A stretch of 64,000 bases of DNA, from the NCBI GenBank assembly GCA_036365145.1, contig JAEOAD010000018.1, positions 12,196,501 to 12,260,500 of the forward strand, read 5' to 3'. The stretch comes from Orientallactaga sibirica. Its lineage: Eukaryota; Chordata; Mammalia; Rodentia; Dipodidae. The notes beneath the pieces were generated by a model. It ran no database searches. It was not told the origin of the DNA and was given only the letters and a program-made list of their open reading frames with translations. The translations under genes were made by a program, and so were the position numbers. Shown here one piece after another: positions 21,800 to 32,960 of this stretch (position 1 is its first letter; each line of letters starts with the position of its first letter).

Positions 21800-23250
21800 C
21801 TCACCCCATCACAGAAAGATAAGTGCCTCATGGTCTCATGCATCTGTGGCTCCTAATTTGTAGTTTCCAGAGATGCTGACACACGTAATAAACATCTCTA
21901 GGACTGGACAATAGGGATAGTGGGGTGGGAGGGCAGGGAAAGGGAGGGGTTCAAAAAACTGGACCCAAATGGAAATGGTACCATAAAATCCTATATTCTG
22001 AAAGACATACTAAAAGGTTGTACCTGCATCAGCTGCTTGGAGAGAACACCTGAATCACAGGGGCCTGGAGAGGGTATGATGAAGACTAACTTCAATATTC
22101 TCCTGTTTCTTTCTCTATCACTCCCTCTTCTCTCTTTCATATTACCTATACTTTTTCTTCTTTCTTTTCCCTTGGCACTGACCTATAACTCCCAATACCA
22201 GCATATGGTTAATATCCACAATGAGCTGTTGATCAGTGAGACCTATAGGGTTTCCCACAAGAAGAGATTTCTGTCAGAGTACTTGATGACCCACCAAAGG
22301 TTATTGGTAAGACCCTACTGCTGAAGACGCCATATGCTGTTCAGACAGAACATGGAGAGACCTGGCCAGAGTCTGGAAGAGTGTCAGTCCCCAGACAGTT
22401 AGCTAGTCTAATTCCAGAGCATGCTACATGAGTGACTGGGGGAAAATGGCTGACATCTGTCCAAACAACTCGCAGTCTAAGCTACCCAGTAGGAAACAAC
22501 CTGACATGGTGCTCAAACAAGTGCAATAGTGGCACACAGCCATGGTGGGTTACCAACTGCTCTAGATTTGGCTAACAGATCTGCTTGGTGGAAGGGAACT
22601 CATACCTAGAAATGGGAAACAAGTCAGAACCATATCCAGAAATGAGCCTGGTCTCTCATATCAAGCTCCCACCAATAGTGGGATACAAGAGAGCCTACAC
22701 CTATTAAATTATCTCTAAAACAATAATGGTTATCCATGTATCTTGCACTGACCTCACTCTCTGTTGGAGAATTGCTTCTCTCTTTCAGATGGTTGCAGAA
22801 CCTGAGGAGCGAATCAGCCCATAGTACCTCAACAGGGCACCAGATGAAGCTATAGAGTTATAGGGGAAATGAGCAAGAGTGCTGCTTTCTTAGTGAACCT
22901 GGTACCAGCACAAGGGCAAAGGAGATAGAGACAAAGAACGCTCAATCCCTACCAAATCAGATATCCATTGACACAGAGACTCCCAAGACCTCGTCGCTGA
23001 AATAGACCTAAAATGAACCCAACATAGCTCAGGGAAATTCAAGGAAGAGGATACAGAAAGATTGTTAGAGCCATGAGTTGGGTCATTATACACAGAGTCA
23101 TTGCCTGTCCTGCATAACTGATGGCTACCCCCATATGGCAAAACCCACATTACCCATGGGGGGAGGACAGGGAGAAGGCTAATAATGGTACCATCATGGC
23201 TGTATATATACTGTATACATAACTAATAAAAATATGTTTAAAAACAATAA
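21800..23250 (+). mobile_element. L1 3' UTR-like block, family 3
   Basis: The left part (CATCACAGAAAGATAAGTGC, CTCATGGTCTCATGCATCTG, GGCTCC) matches the L1 region where ORF2 ends. About 1.3 kb later it ends with GGTACCATCATGGCTGTATA, CTAATAAAAATATG and an A-rich tail. GGGGGGAGGACAGGGAGAAG near the end is a typical L1 3' polypurine run. The long open stretch at 21,920-22,324 has no recognised protein and lies in this non-coding region. Confidence 0.5.
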
Positions 23251-23532
23251 CATGACATAGATAACTTATATGAGCAGCTGTGATCTAGAAAGTCAGAGAC
23301 TAGTTTTGAAAGAGACCATTGCACCACCATCGCTGAAGACGTCAACAACTTTATAGTCTTATCAACGAAACAGAAAATCGGTAATCTATAGAAGGACTCC
23401 CCAACACAGTCAAACAATAAAATAAACTCAACACTTACAAGACATGTCACCCAATAGCAGAATACTCACTCTCAGCAATTACTCAAGGAGCAAATGCATT
23501 TTAATCCTGGGCCATTTAAGAAAACCTTAACT

Positions 23533-23676
23533 GGGCTGGAGAGATGGCTCAGGAGTTAAGGTGTTTGCCTGCAAAGCCCAATGAGTTGGGTTCAATTCCC
23601 CAGAACCCATTGAAACCTGCACATGTGGCACATGGGTCTAAAGTTCAACTGCACTGGCTGGAGGCCTTGGCATGCC

Positions 23677-23714
<38 letters not shown>

Positions 23715-23716
23715 TA

Positions 23717-23755
<39 letters not shown>

Positions 23756-23760
23756 ATATA
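23533..23760 (+). repeat. B2-like tRNA SINE with (CT)n and (AAAT)n tail
   Basis: The head GGGCTGGAGAGATGGCTCAG and B box GGTTCAATTCCCC are well kept. The 3' end has (CT)n at about 23,682-23,710 and (AAAT)n at about 23,716-23,757. Confidence 0.9.
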
Positions 23761-24134
23761 AATGAAATATTTTTCAAAACTCTAAGGCTGTAAGTTTGAT
23801 CCCCACCACCTCAGAACACTAAACCAAACAACAACAACAAAAAAGAAAACAAAAGCTTAACATACCTAAAGGATTGAAATTCTGTTCTATGTGTCTCTAA
23901 AAGCAATATGACAAAACTAGAAATCAATACTAGAATCCCCAAAACTTGAAGATTAACCAACATGCTTTTAAGTAATCCACAAGTCAAAGAAGTCATTGTG
24001 GTAAAAATAAAAATATATAACATTGAATAACAATAAAAATCCAGCACACAGCTAAGCTATGCAGAAAGGGAAATATATAGCACTGCATAGAAGAAAGACA
24101 CATAAGACCAAAACCCAGAGATTAAAAATAGATA

Positions 24135-24310
24135 CAATAGGGGTTGGGGACGTAGCTCAGTTGATATAGTGTTTTTCTATTATGCATGAAGCCTTGGGGG
24201 TTTGGTCTCTAACAGTGAATAAACTAAGGGTAGTGGCACACATTTATAATCCCTGCACTCAGGAGGTAGAGGCAAAGGTCAGAAGTTCAAGGGCATTTTC
24301 AGTTGGGATA
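24135..24310 (+). repeat. B4-like SINE (ID head plus B1)
   Basis: GGGGTTGGGGACGTAGCTCA is an ID-type tRNA-Ala-derived head. It is followed by TAGTGGCACACATTTATAAT and CACTCAGGAGGTAGAGGC from a B1. It interrupts the ancient L1. Confidence 0.55.
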
Positions 24311-25508
24311 AAGGATAAGCATATTAAACATGCATGTCTGTATTAACAGTACATATAGGGCTGAAAAAATGACACAATTTTTTAAAAGAGAGGAAATGTT
24401 AGGGTGTAAATCAAGCAAAGCTCAAGTAGAATTGTGTATGGAAAAATCACACAGTGCTGAAGAAATATCTAAAGAAAGATAAGAATAACAGAGAAACAAC
24501 GTCTTCATGGGATGGAGGGCCAACACATTAACTCTTCACAAGCTGATATATGAACTTAACAAAATTCTATCAACACTTCAGCAAGGTATTAGTATACACA
24601 GAAAAGTCCCTCTACATTTTATGTGGAAAAGCAAATGAACTAAAATAGTTAAAGCTATTTGTGAAACAAGAGTAAAATGGATCTTAGAGTTGGGCATGTG
24701 GAAGACTGAATGAAGGCAATCACAAGTTCAAGCTGAACCTGGACTACTTATCAAGATCCTAGTTGTAAAACTATATAATAGGAACAATCTTAGCATTCTT
24801 TCAAAAGAATTGAAATATCTCAGCACTTATTTGATAAATGCAACAAACAAGACTGGCATAAGGATAGATACATATATCAATGGAACATAATAGGAAGCTC
24901 CAAAATAGACTGATATAAATTTCCCAAGTAACTTATTAAAAGAGGAAGAAAGACAGCTTTATCAACAAATGGTGCTAGAATGATTGGACATGCATAGGTA
25001 GGCAAAAATATTATCTTCCATCTAAGTTGCAGTCTTGCACAAAATCTAACTAATTGATTACAGAATAAAATAAACTATTTCACTTAAAAAATCTTTTTAG
25101 GAGAACATCTTTGGGATTTAGGGTTAGGAAAATAATTCTTAGACTTTATACCAAAAGCACAGTCCATAAAAGGAAATATAGCTAATATGACTTTATCAAA
25201 ACTAGTCTTTTGCTCTGTGAAAAACTGTTCTTAGTGGGTGAAAAGATCAGCTAAATAATGGGAAAGTGTATTTACAAACCACATATGGATGATGGATTAA
25301 CATCTAGAGTATGCAAAGAACTTGAAAAGCTCAATAGTAAAAAAGCCCCAATTCAACATGCATAAAACACACAGAGACATTACACCAAAGAAGATATAAT
25401 ATGCACAGGAAAAGAGGCCCTACATCAGGGCAAGGTATAGGAAAATCACATGAAATTTCTCAAATTGAAATATAAAAATAGCTATACCAACAATGAGCAA
25501 GGATGCTA

Positions 25509-25840
25509 TGGTGGTTTGATTGTGAAATGACCTCTACAGTCTTGCTTAAATACTTTGTCCCCAGTTAGTAGCATTGTTCTGGAAATCTGCAACCTTTAGG
25601 AGCCTTTAGGAGTTTTATTAGAGGCAGTGTTGTCAGTGGAGGAATGCCTTAAGGGATTTTAGCCTGGCTCCACCTGCTGTTCTCTCTCTACTTTCTTCCT
25701 GCTGATGTGATAATGTAATACTTTCTCTGCCATGATGGACGTTACCCACTTGAACCATAAGCCAAAACAAACTCTTTCCTTCTTTAAATTGCTTCTGGTC
25801 AAGTATTTTTTTGTCAGCAGTGAGAAAGTAACTGAAAACA
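25509..25840 (+). mobile_element. MaLR-type LTR, family B
   Basis: TGGTGGTTTGATTGTGAAAT opens the element; CATGATGGACGTTACCCACT, AAGCCAAAACAAACTC and AAAGTAACTGAAAACA close it. It interrupts the ancient L1 and no internal region adjoins it. Flanks do not give a clear 5-bp match. Confidence 0.7.
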
Positions 25841-26204
25841 AAGGCAGAGAATAGTATCATTGATAGAATCTATGGATGGAATGTAAAAGTATATAATCTG
25901 TCCAGAAACTTGTTATGAGCTAAATGTACAGCTGCCATACAATTTGGTACTTGCATTCCTGGGCATTTATCCATGAGTAATGAAGACTTGTCCTCACAAA
26001 TCTGTGCATGTTCAGAGCAGCTTCATCTGTAATACCCTAAAATGGAGCAACCCAGGAAGCTTCAGTTGGTGAAATTAAACAGAGTAGTATACTCATATAA
26101 CGGATACCACTGAGCAATAGAAAGACAAACTATTGACAAATGGAAACATAGGATAGTCTGGAAAGGTCACACTATATAATTCCATACCTGCAATATTTAT
26201 TTAT

Positions 26205-26362
26205 TACTGTTTTTTTTTTTTTTTTTTTTGATGTAGGGTCTCACTTAGCCCAGGCTGGTCTGAGGTCACTATGTAGTCTCAGTCTGGCCTTTAACTCATG
26301 GCCATCCACCTACCTCTGCCTCCCAAGTGCTGGAATTAAAGTTGTATACCACCACACCCAGT
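26205..26362 (-). repeat. B1-like SINE
   Basis: Reversed poly-A (about 20 T) followed by GATGTAGGGTCTCACTTAGC, CCAGGCTGGTCTGAGG and CCTCCCAAGTGCTGGAATTA, to ACCACACCCAG: a near-full-length B1. It is inserted in the 3' part of the ancient L1; CTGCAAT occurs on both sides. Confidence 0.85.
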
Positions 26363-26470
26363 TCTGCAATGTTCTCGATATGCCTAATGACAACAGTGAT
26401 AGCAGAGAAGTGATTCTCAGGAGCTATGGGTAATAAAAATGGACATGAATCTAAACATTAAACATGAAGA

Positions 26471-26925
26471 AACAATTATATGTTGACTGTTTAAATGTCA
26501 AGATCTTTATTATGACATTCTAATATCGTTTTACAAAACACCACCACTATAGGACGATAGATAAGGGCATACGGGAGCTCTCTGTATGATTTCTTACAAC
26601 TGTGTCAATCTATAGATATCTCAAAATTAACACATTAATTTAAAACATTTGATTATTTCAAACTCTACATGTAAAATATCAGTAAAGTCAAAGCAAAGTA
26701 AGTCAAAGAAAGCCACAGAGCATATCATAGCCAGCTTTTGGTCTGAAAACAAGAGATTAAGAATACAACTTAAAAGCAACCAGAGGAAATAAAGGCCACT
26801 GAAATACAATATGAATCAACACTAGCATCTCATCTGAGATGAGGAAGTGTAAAGTCAGTGGAATGGCATGAGTTCAAGGAGGGGGAAATAAGAATCTGCT
26901 AATAGAGGAGTCTCTTCAGGAAGTG
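26471..26925. other. No recognised feature
   Basis: AT-rich sequence without a recognised family; it separates the ancient L1 from the LTR-like relic. Confidence 0.35.
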
Positions 26926-27136
26926 ATATTGTCTTAGAATTTCAAGTTGGCCCTATTTAATCTCTATCCCCAGATGTTATAGGATGGGACATCCCCCTTC
27001 AACCTTGAATGTTAGAAGAGAAAAACCCATGACTAACTTTGAACCGATAGGCATGGCAAAATATGACAGGCTTTAATTCCCAGAATTAGGATGCTATGTA
27101 TATGTCAGTACATATGCATGTAAATGTATAAATATG

Positions 27137-27137
<1 letters not shown>

Positions 27138-27178
<41 letters not shown>
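27138..27178. repeat. (AC)n microsatellite
   Basis: An uninterrupted AC dinucleotide run of about 41 bp. Confidence 0.97.
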
Positions 27179-27179
<1 letters not shown>

Positions 27180-27304
27180 CTGTTTTCCTCGCATGTGTGC
27201 CAGAGACCGTCCTTGCTGGCTTTGAAGAAGCAAACTGCCATTGGAGAAATGTCTGCACAGAGTACCAGTGGCAGAGAACTGCCAACAGCTTCTGGGGAGC
27301 CAGA

Positions 27305-27559
27305 ACCTCAGCTCTCCATCCTTCAGCCCTGCATCTCTCAGCCCCAAGTTTATCAGCACCATATCCACCAGCCCCACACCTCTCAGTCCCACATCCCTTG
27401 GCCCTGGACTTCTCAACCCAGAATCCTTCATTCCCACATCACTCAGACCCACATCCACCAGGCCCGCATCCCTCAGTCCTGCCTCCCTCAACCCCTCATC
27501 TTTCATTCCCGTATCCCTCAGCCCCAAATCCTTCAGCCCCACATTCCTCAGTCCCCCAT
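27305..27559. repeat. 15-bp minisatellite, 17 units
   Basis: Seventeen consecutive 15-bp units (consensus about CCCTCAGCCCCACAT) fill exactly 255 bp with many substitutions and no indel. Because the period is a multiple of three, several frames stay open: on the minus strand a GLRDV-type pentapeptide repeat, on the plus strand PSAPH-, SQPHI- and SPTSL-type repeats. No start context, splice signal or flanking domain supports coding. The unit resembles a motif in the host LTR-like sequence (ACCTCAGCTCTCCAT at the left edge), so local expansion is the simplest origin. Confidence 0.92.
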
Positions 27560-27775
27560 CCTTAGGGAACCACATTGTGTGAGTTATCTTTTACATGAGC
27601 TATAAGCCTGTTTCCAAAAAGGAATGTAAGTACTTGTATGCCAACCAATCCCTCAGTCACAGCTTTGGAATCCCTCAGTAGAGCACAAAGAAAGTCATGC
27701 TCAGACGCAGATCCATGAAAACTGTAAGGTAATAAATTTGAGTTTTTCTTAAAAAAAAAAGTGTTGTGGTAATTT

Positions 27776-28049
27776 CTTGCAAAGGATTACTTAGTCCATA
27801 TGGAGACATTTGACTGGAAACTTTTTTTACATTACAATTACAACATCAAGACAGGGCTGAGCATGCACACCATGCTAGAACCAAAAAAGTGCATAAATAA
27901 ATAACCTATCCAATATGCTTAATAAAATATAATATATCAAAAATATGGGAGACAATTTTTGATGAAATTAGATCTAAACCTATTATATATGAAAGAGAAA
28001 ACTCAAAATGAATCATTTAATTTTCAAACTTAAAAAGCTAGGAAAAAAT
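27776..28049. other. No recognised feature
   Basis: AT-rich; it may contain decayed L1 sequence near 27,960-28,050 but this could not be confirmed. Confidence 0.3.
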
Positions 28050-28185
28050 ACTGGGCTTTAGTGGAATATGCCTTTATTCAAAGCACTTGGGAGACAGAGT
28101 TAGGAGGATTGCCTTGACTTCAAGGCATAAATAGTGCATTCCAGGCCAGTCTGGGCTAGAGTGAAACCCTACCTCAAAAAAAAAC
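28050..28185 (+). repeat. B1-like SINE
   Basis: ATGCCTTTATTCAAAGCACT, GGGAGACAGAGTTAGGAGGA and GGCCAGTCTGGGCTAGAGTG, then GAAACCCTACCTC and an A-rich tail running into (GAAA)n to about 28,235. Confidence 0.75.
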
Positions 28186-28380
28186 TAACAAAAGAAAGAA
28201 AGGAAAGAAAGAAAAAAGGAAAGAAAGAAAGAATCAGATTATTTCCCAAGAAAGTAGAATAGACACATTATAGAAATCAATAAAATAGAAATTATGTTAT
28301 AGAGAATAAGAAAATAATAAAAAAAATTGTTTCTTTAACAAGAACACTGATCAAGAACAAAGAAAAAAAGTTGCCTTTTT

Positions 28381-28589
28381 AAAATATTTTATTTTATTTT
28401 ATTTGAAAAGAGAGAAAGGCAGACAGAGAGAGATAGAATGGGCAAACCAGGGTCTTCAGCCACTGGCAGATGAACTCCAGATGAATGTGCCACCTTGTGC
28501 ATCTGGCTTATGTGGGTCCTGGAGAATTGAAGTTGGGTCCTTTGGCTTTGCAGGCAAGTGCCTTAACTGCTAAGCCATCTCTCCAGCCC
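28381..28589 (-). repeat. B2-like tRNA SINE (left arm of inverted pair)
   Basis: A reversed full-length SINE from the A/T-rich tail to the head complement GCTAAGCCATCTCTCCAGCC. It lies 30 bp upstream of a plus-strand copy, head to head. Confidence 0.9.
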
Positions 28590-28619
28590 TTGCCAATCTT
28601 TTATTAAAGAGAAATGATG

Positions 28620-28846
28620 GGGCTGGAGAGATGGTTTAGCGGTTAAGGTATTTGCCTGCAAAGCCTAAGGACCCAGGTTCAATTCCCCAGACCCATGGAA
28701 GCCAGATGCACATGGTGGCATATGTGTCTGGAGTTCATTTGCAGTGGCTAGAGGCTCTGGAATGCCCATTCTCTATCTGTCTGTCTGTCTGTCTGGCTGT
28801 CTGTCTCTCTCTTTCTCTCTCTGTCTCATAAATAAAAATAAAACAT
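28620..28846 (+). repeat. B2-like tRNA SINE (right arm of inverted pair)
   Basis: Head GGGCTGGAGAGATGGTTTAG, B box GGTTCAATTCCCC and a (CTGT)n-rich 3' tract at about 28,774-28,805. It is followed within 6 bp by a third copy in the same direction. Confidence 0.92.
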
Positions 28847-28851
28847 GTTGG

Positions 28852-29058
28852 GGGCTGGAGAGATGGCTTAGTAGTTAAGACACTTGTCTGTGAAGCCTAC
28901 GGACCCAGGTTCAATTCCCCAGTACCCATGTAAGCAGATGCAAAAAGTGTCACATGCATATGGACTTCATTTGCAGTGGATAGAGGCCGTAGTGTGCCCT
29001 CTCTGTCTCCCTCCCTCCGTCTTTCTCTGTCTGTCTCAAATAAATAAATAAAATAATT
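28852..29058 (+). repeat. B2-like tRNA SINE, tandem copy
   Basis: Head GGGCTGGAGAGATGGCTTAG begins almost at the tail of the previous SINE; it ends (AAAT)n. It probably inserted into the preceding copy's A-rich tail. Confidence 0.92.
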
Positions 29059-29557
29059 TAAAAACACTTCATTAAAAATAAAATATATTAAAAAGAAAGA
29101 GAAATGAGCACTAAAGGTCCTATTCTCATGAAAAAGCTAATATAGGAATATTTTGAAGAACATACTATCAATAGATGCAGCAGCATATTTAAAAGATGAA
29201 ATCCTTTAAAATGACTTAACAAAACTAATTATAACCTAAAAATATGAATAGATTCATATTTACTAAAGTAAATAAATTTGCCATAAAAATTTTTCACACA
29301 GAAATATCCTTGCTTGACCAGACAAATGCTATCAAATAAGATAAAGTACTATGCTTTAGAGAAGTAATATCAGTTCTATACAAATTCTTGTAACCAAAAG
29401 AAAACAATGGGATAGTTTCTTGTTAGTTTATGATAACAGTATTATATTCAACCTGGCAAAATTTCATAAGGAAAAGCATATATATATATTCCTTTATGAA
29501 AATAGATGCAAACACACATAGAAAATACTAGAACTTAAAAGATAGTAATATATTTAT

Positions 29558-29910
29558 TGTGGTTTGAACATTAAATGTCTTCCATATAGGTTCATGTGTT
29601 TGAACACTTGGTCCCCTGATATTGGTGCTGTTTGAGAAGATTGTGGAGCATTCAGGAGATGAAGCTTTTGTGGAGGAAGTTGGTCACAGAGGGTGGGCTT
29701 TGGGAGTTTAGAGTTGGCTTCACTTCCTGTTCATCTTCTTCCTCCTTCCTAGTCTTAGTTTGAACAACTGGCTTCCTGTTTCTGCTGCCATGTCTCCCCC
29801 ATCAGGCTGGAAAGTATCCCCTTGAAACTGCAAGCCAAAACAAACATTTCCCTCCTTAAGCTGCTTCTTGTCATGTATTTTATCACAGCAACAAGAAAAT
29901 AACTAATACA
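29558..29910 (+). mobile_element. MaLR-type LTR, family B
   Basis: TGTGGTTTGAACATTAAATG at the start; CACTTGGTCCCCTGATATTG, CTGCTGCCATGTCTCCCCCA, CTGCAAGCCAAAACAAAC and AAGCTGCTTCTTGTCATGTA before the end AACTAATACA. This is the clearest family B copy in the window. It interrupts the second ancient L1; no unambiguous TSD. Confidence 0.8.
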
Positions 29911-30743
29911 ATATTAAAAGGATAACTTACCACACTTAAATGGGGTATATCCCAGCTTGGTATGGTTGGTTTAACACTGGAGAATAACTACCATATTTAA
30001 AAATGAAGAAGAGTCATGTGGTCACAGCAACACATTCATATGATTCTAGATCCACTCATAGTAGTAGTATCTTGGAAAACTAGGATCAGAAGGAAAATTC
30101 CTGATTTATAGTTGGCAATTATAAAGAATCTACAGCTAACATCACACATGGCGGTGAAATATTAAACTATGTTACCAGAAGATTTAGAGCCAAGAAAGGG
30201 TACCATTCTCACCATTTCTATTTAATCTTTTATTAGAGGCTCTAGCCAAACCTAGCAAATTTAGAGAGAAAAAATGTATGAGGATTAGAAATTAAGAGGA
30301 AAACTCCTATTTATAAACAATATGATTACTGTTTAAAAAATCATAAATGATCAGCCCTCTGGACTTCAAAATACTTATAAAAGAATGAATTTAGGAAGAT
30401 CTCATGATCTAAGACAAATGTTCAGTAACTAACCATATTTCTATATTCTATCAGGAAACAATTGGAAATAACATTCAGATTTTAATTCCATTTACAACAC
30501 TGTCATGAACACAAGAAATTTAGGGAACAAATTCAAACAAGGTTGATCAAGATTTGTTTTTTCAAAGCTATAAACCCACATAGAGAAATCTTTATGTGTT
30601 AATACAGCTCAGGTGAACTCACACCATCCAAATCATAATTTCAGTAGAGTTTTAAAATAACAGTGTTTAAGATGTGTCTATGCTGCATATGGAAATATAT
30701 AGAACCTAGAAGAACCAAATCTTCAGACAGAATGCAAACCTAG

Positions 30744-30870
30744 GAGTCCAATATAGTGTGGCATGCCAGTAATTCCAACATTTAAGAAGTTGAGGCAGGA
30801 GGACATTTAAGTTCAAGGACAGCCTAGGCTACATTGAAAGATCCTGTCTAAACAAATAACCAAAAACAAC
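30744..30870 (+). repeat. B1-like SINE, diverged
   Basis: GTGTGGCATGCCAGTAATTC, GAAGTTGAGGCAGGAGGACA and GGACAGCCTAGGCTACATTG keep B1 order; it lies inside the ancient L1. Confidence 0.65.
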
Positions 30871-31361
30871 ATGAAAACAGTATAAAAGTAGAGGACTAAT
30901 ACTATCAGAGTATAAGATCTACTGGAATGGGAAATTATTTTAAAAATGTGGTATTTGCCTATAGGAAAAAATATCCAGCAAAAGGACAAAATGAAGTCCC
31001 AAAATAGATTTTTTTTTTTCATATGGTCAATGATTTCCATTCAAAGACACAAATCAATTCAATAGAGAAAATCCATTCAACAGGTTATGCTGGAACCAAG
31101 AAGAAAAACACTGACTAGATTTTTACCTCATGCTATACACAAAACTAACTGGAGATCGATCATAGATGTAAACATATGATCTGGAAAGACTATTTTTCCA
31201 GGAGAAAAAATAGGAGAAAAATCTTTGCAATCTTCTGATAAGATTTTTGTTTTCTGGAGAGAAAACAAATCTTAAGCCTTTAAAATTTATATTTAATCAA
31301 AATTAGCATCTTCTAATGCTATCACTGAGCTTTTAGGAAAGTCAAATCAGATATATAGGTG

Positions 31362-31490
31362 ACAGGAATGGTGGCACATGCCTTTAATCCCAGCATTAGG
31401 GAGACACTGTGAGTTCAAGGGTAGCCTGAGCCTACAATAGTGAATTACTGGTCAACCTGGGCTAGAGTGAGACACTACCTTGCATAAAAG
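31362..31490 (+). repeat. B1-like SINE
   Basis: AATGGTGGCACATGCCTTTA, ATCCCAGCATTAGGGAGACA and CAACCTGGGCTAGAGTGAGA, with a short A-rich tail. A B2-like SINE follows directly. Confidence 0.82.
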
Positions 31491-31496
31491 AGTCCT

Positions 31497-31715
31497 GGGC
31501 TGGAGACATGGCTTAGCAGTTGAGGCACTTGCCTGCAAAGCCTAAGAATTCATGTTCGAATCTCCAGGTCCCACATCGCCAGACACAAAGTAATACAAAT
31601 GTGCAGTGTCTCACATGTGCTCAAGGGTTCATTCATTCACAGCAGCTCAAAGGCCCTGGCATGTCCATTCTCTCTTTCTCTTTCTCTCAAAAATAAAATA
31701 ATAAAAAAATAAAAG
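31497..31715 (+). repeat. B2-like tRNA SINE, subfamily b
   Basis: Head GGGCTGGAGACATGGCTTAG; body with CACAAAGTAATACAAATGTG and ATTCACAGCAGCTCAAAGGC, closer to subfamily b than to the main type; A-rich tail. Confidence 0.85.
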
Positions 31716-31956
31716 GAGTCCTATTCAAAATATATAAATACAATGACTTAAAAAATAATGAGCCTAAGAGATGAACAAAAACTTCACTAGAAAAGATTTA
31801 CAATCTGACTGATAGACACAAAAAGTGCTTAATTGATACCAAAAAATATATAAAGGAAAACTGACAGTAAATAAGATACAAGTATGAAGGAATAACTAAA
31901 ATTATTTAAAAGACTGGTCACATGAAAAAAATAAAGTGAGGATAAAGAAAAACTAT

Positions 31957-32330
31957 GTTAGTTATCTTCTCATTATTTTAACAAATGTCTGAAGTAATCA
32001 ACTCATAAAGAAAACGTGTTTATTTCAGCTCACAGCTTTGGAGGTTGGTTGGTTCTGTTGTTCTTGAATCTGTAGTAAAGCAGTACAGTGGTGGTGGAGT
32101 AAATCACATAGGCCTAGATCAAGAAGCTAAATGGAGAGAGAGAGAAGTTGGGAGGGAAGGAGTGAGGAAAGGAGAGGGAGGAGACAGAGAGAAAGAGAGG
32201 GAGAGATACAGAAAAGACTGGGTATCAGCAATTACCTTCAGCAGAATGAGTCCAATGGCATAAAAGCTGAAATGTAACCCTCTAGTAAATAGACTTTTGG
32301 GAGACATTCCAGTTCCAAACATTCTATATC
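31957..32330 (-). mobile_element. MaLR-type LTR, diverged, with GA expansion
   Basis: GTTAGTTATCTTCTCATTAT, then TGTTTATTTCAGCTCACAGC, is the reversed 3' half of family B. The middle has expanded to a GA-rich stretch at 32,125-32,215. The right part ends near ATTCCAGTTCCAAACATTC. Confidence 0.6.
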
Positions 32331-32960
32331 CATAGCAACTAACTTCCCGCCCCACTGCCACACTTTTAGTATCAATGGATAATGCAACAACTACTTCCCA
32401 GTTTAAACACTGACCTGTGTGCTGATCCAGCAGTGCCACTCCTATATGTTTTTACAAAACAAAGAATCAAATGTCCACTAAAGCTTGTGTAAGAATGTTT
32501 AGCTCTTTTATTCATATTGCTAAAGAATTAAAACAGTCCAAGTTTGTCAATAAGAGAATATAAAGTCTGTAAGTTATATAGTGAAAAGTTATTTGGAATA
32601 AAAAAAGAACAAACTACCAATAGAAACAATACAGATGAATTTTTAAACAAAAAAAAATCCAGGTATATATACATAAAGAGTGATAAAGAATGAAATTAAT
32701 TTTATGTAAATTACAAGTAAAGATAGAAGTAATCTATGGTGCTATGGTGATAAAAGTCAGAAAATAGTTGATTAAGGTTGGAGGAATTGACTCAAAACCA
32801 GAATGAAGAAATAAAATTTCAGGGTTGATGAAAATATCATATATTTTTTCCAAGTATTATTATATAGTTATGTGTAGTTGCTCAAAAATAACTAAACCAA
32901 ATTCTTAAGATCATTGCAATTTATTGTCTGTAAATGATACTTCTTGAAAAAGATATTTCT

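Larger units (their letters stand above)
23251..26470 (+). mobile_element. Ancient L1 (L1M-type) ORF2 remnant
   Basis: Although no frame survives, ORF2-order landmarks are visible at DNA level: CACCCAATAGCAGAATACTC near 23,450, ACTAGAAATCAATACTAGAA near 23,915, TTTTATGTGGAAAAGCAAAT near 24,618, ACTGGCATAAGGATAGATAC near 24,852, ATGGTGCTAGAATGATTGGA near 24,968, and 3' UTR-like CACTGAGCAATAGAAAGACA near 26,107. Later insertions split it: a SINE at 23.5 kb, a B4-like SINE at 24.1 kb, an LTR at 25.5 kb and a B1 at 26.2 kb. It is much older than the 9.6-kb L1. Confidence 0.7.
26930..27775 (+). mobile_element. LTR-like relic containing satellite sequences
   Basis: TTAATCTCTATCCCCAGAT on the left, CTTGCTGGCTTTGAAGAAGC in the middle and AAGGTAATAAATTTGAG followed by GTTGTGGTAATTTCTTGCAA on the right match landmarks I remember from an old mammalian LTR family whose 3' end has AATAAATTTGTGTTGTTTTAAG. 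The name is uncertain. The internal CA microsatellite and 15-bp minisatellite make it longer than usual. Confidence 0.4.
29100..32960 (+). mobile_element. Second ancient L1 (L1M-type), ORF2 to 3' UTR
   Basis: DNA-level landmarks in ORF2 order include ATCAGTTCTATACAAATTCT near 29,370, CCTACAGCTAACATC-like TCTACAGCTAACATCACACA near 30,128, TACCATTCTCACCATTTCTA near 30,200, GGAAACAATTGGAAATAACA near 30,453 and, in the 3' part, GAACAAACTACCAATAGAAA near 32,606. All frames are destroyed. It is split by an LTR at 29.6 kb, B1s at 30.7 and 31.4 kb, a SINE at 31.5 kb and an LTR at 32.0 kb. Confidence 0.65.

Noticed and set aside
21920..22324. A 134-codon plus-strand frame with a leucine/serine-rich segment
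   Set aside because: It lies in an L1 3' UTR-like block and its hydrophobic part is a pyrimidine-rich stretch; no recognised protein.
23533..23615. tRNA-like A and B boxes considered as a functional tRNA gene
   Set aside because: The boxes belong to the tRNA-derived head of a SINE found many times in the window; no intact cloverleaf or discrimination of a single gene.
23682..23760. Regular short repeats considered as a CRISPR-like or origin-like array
   Set aside because: They are simple (CT)n and (AAAT)n tails of a SINE in eukaryotic DNA.
27134..27605. Overlapping long frames on both strands suggesting a repeat-protein gene
   Set aside because: They are produced by a 15-bp minisatellite and an (AC)n tract; no start context, splice sites or flanking domains.
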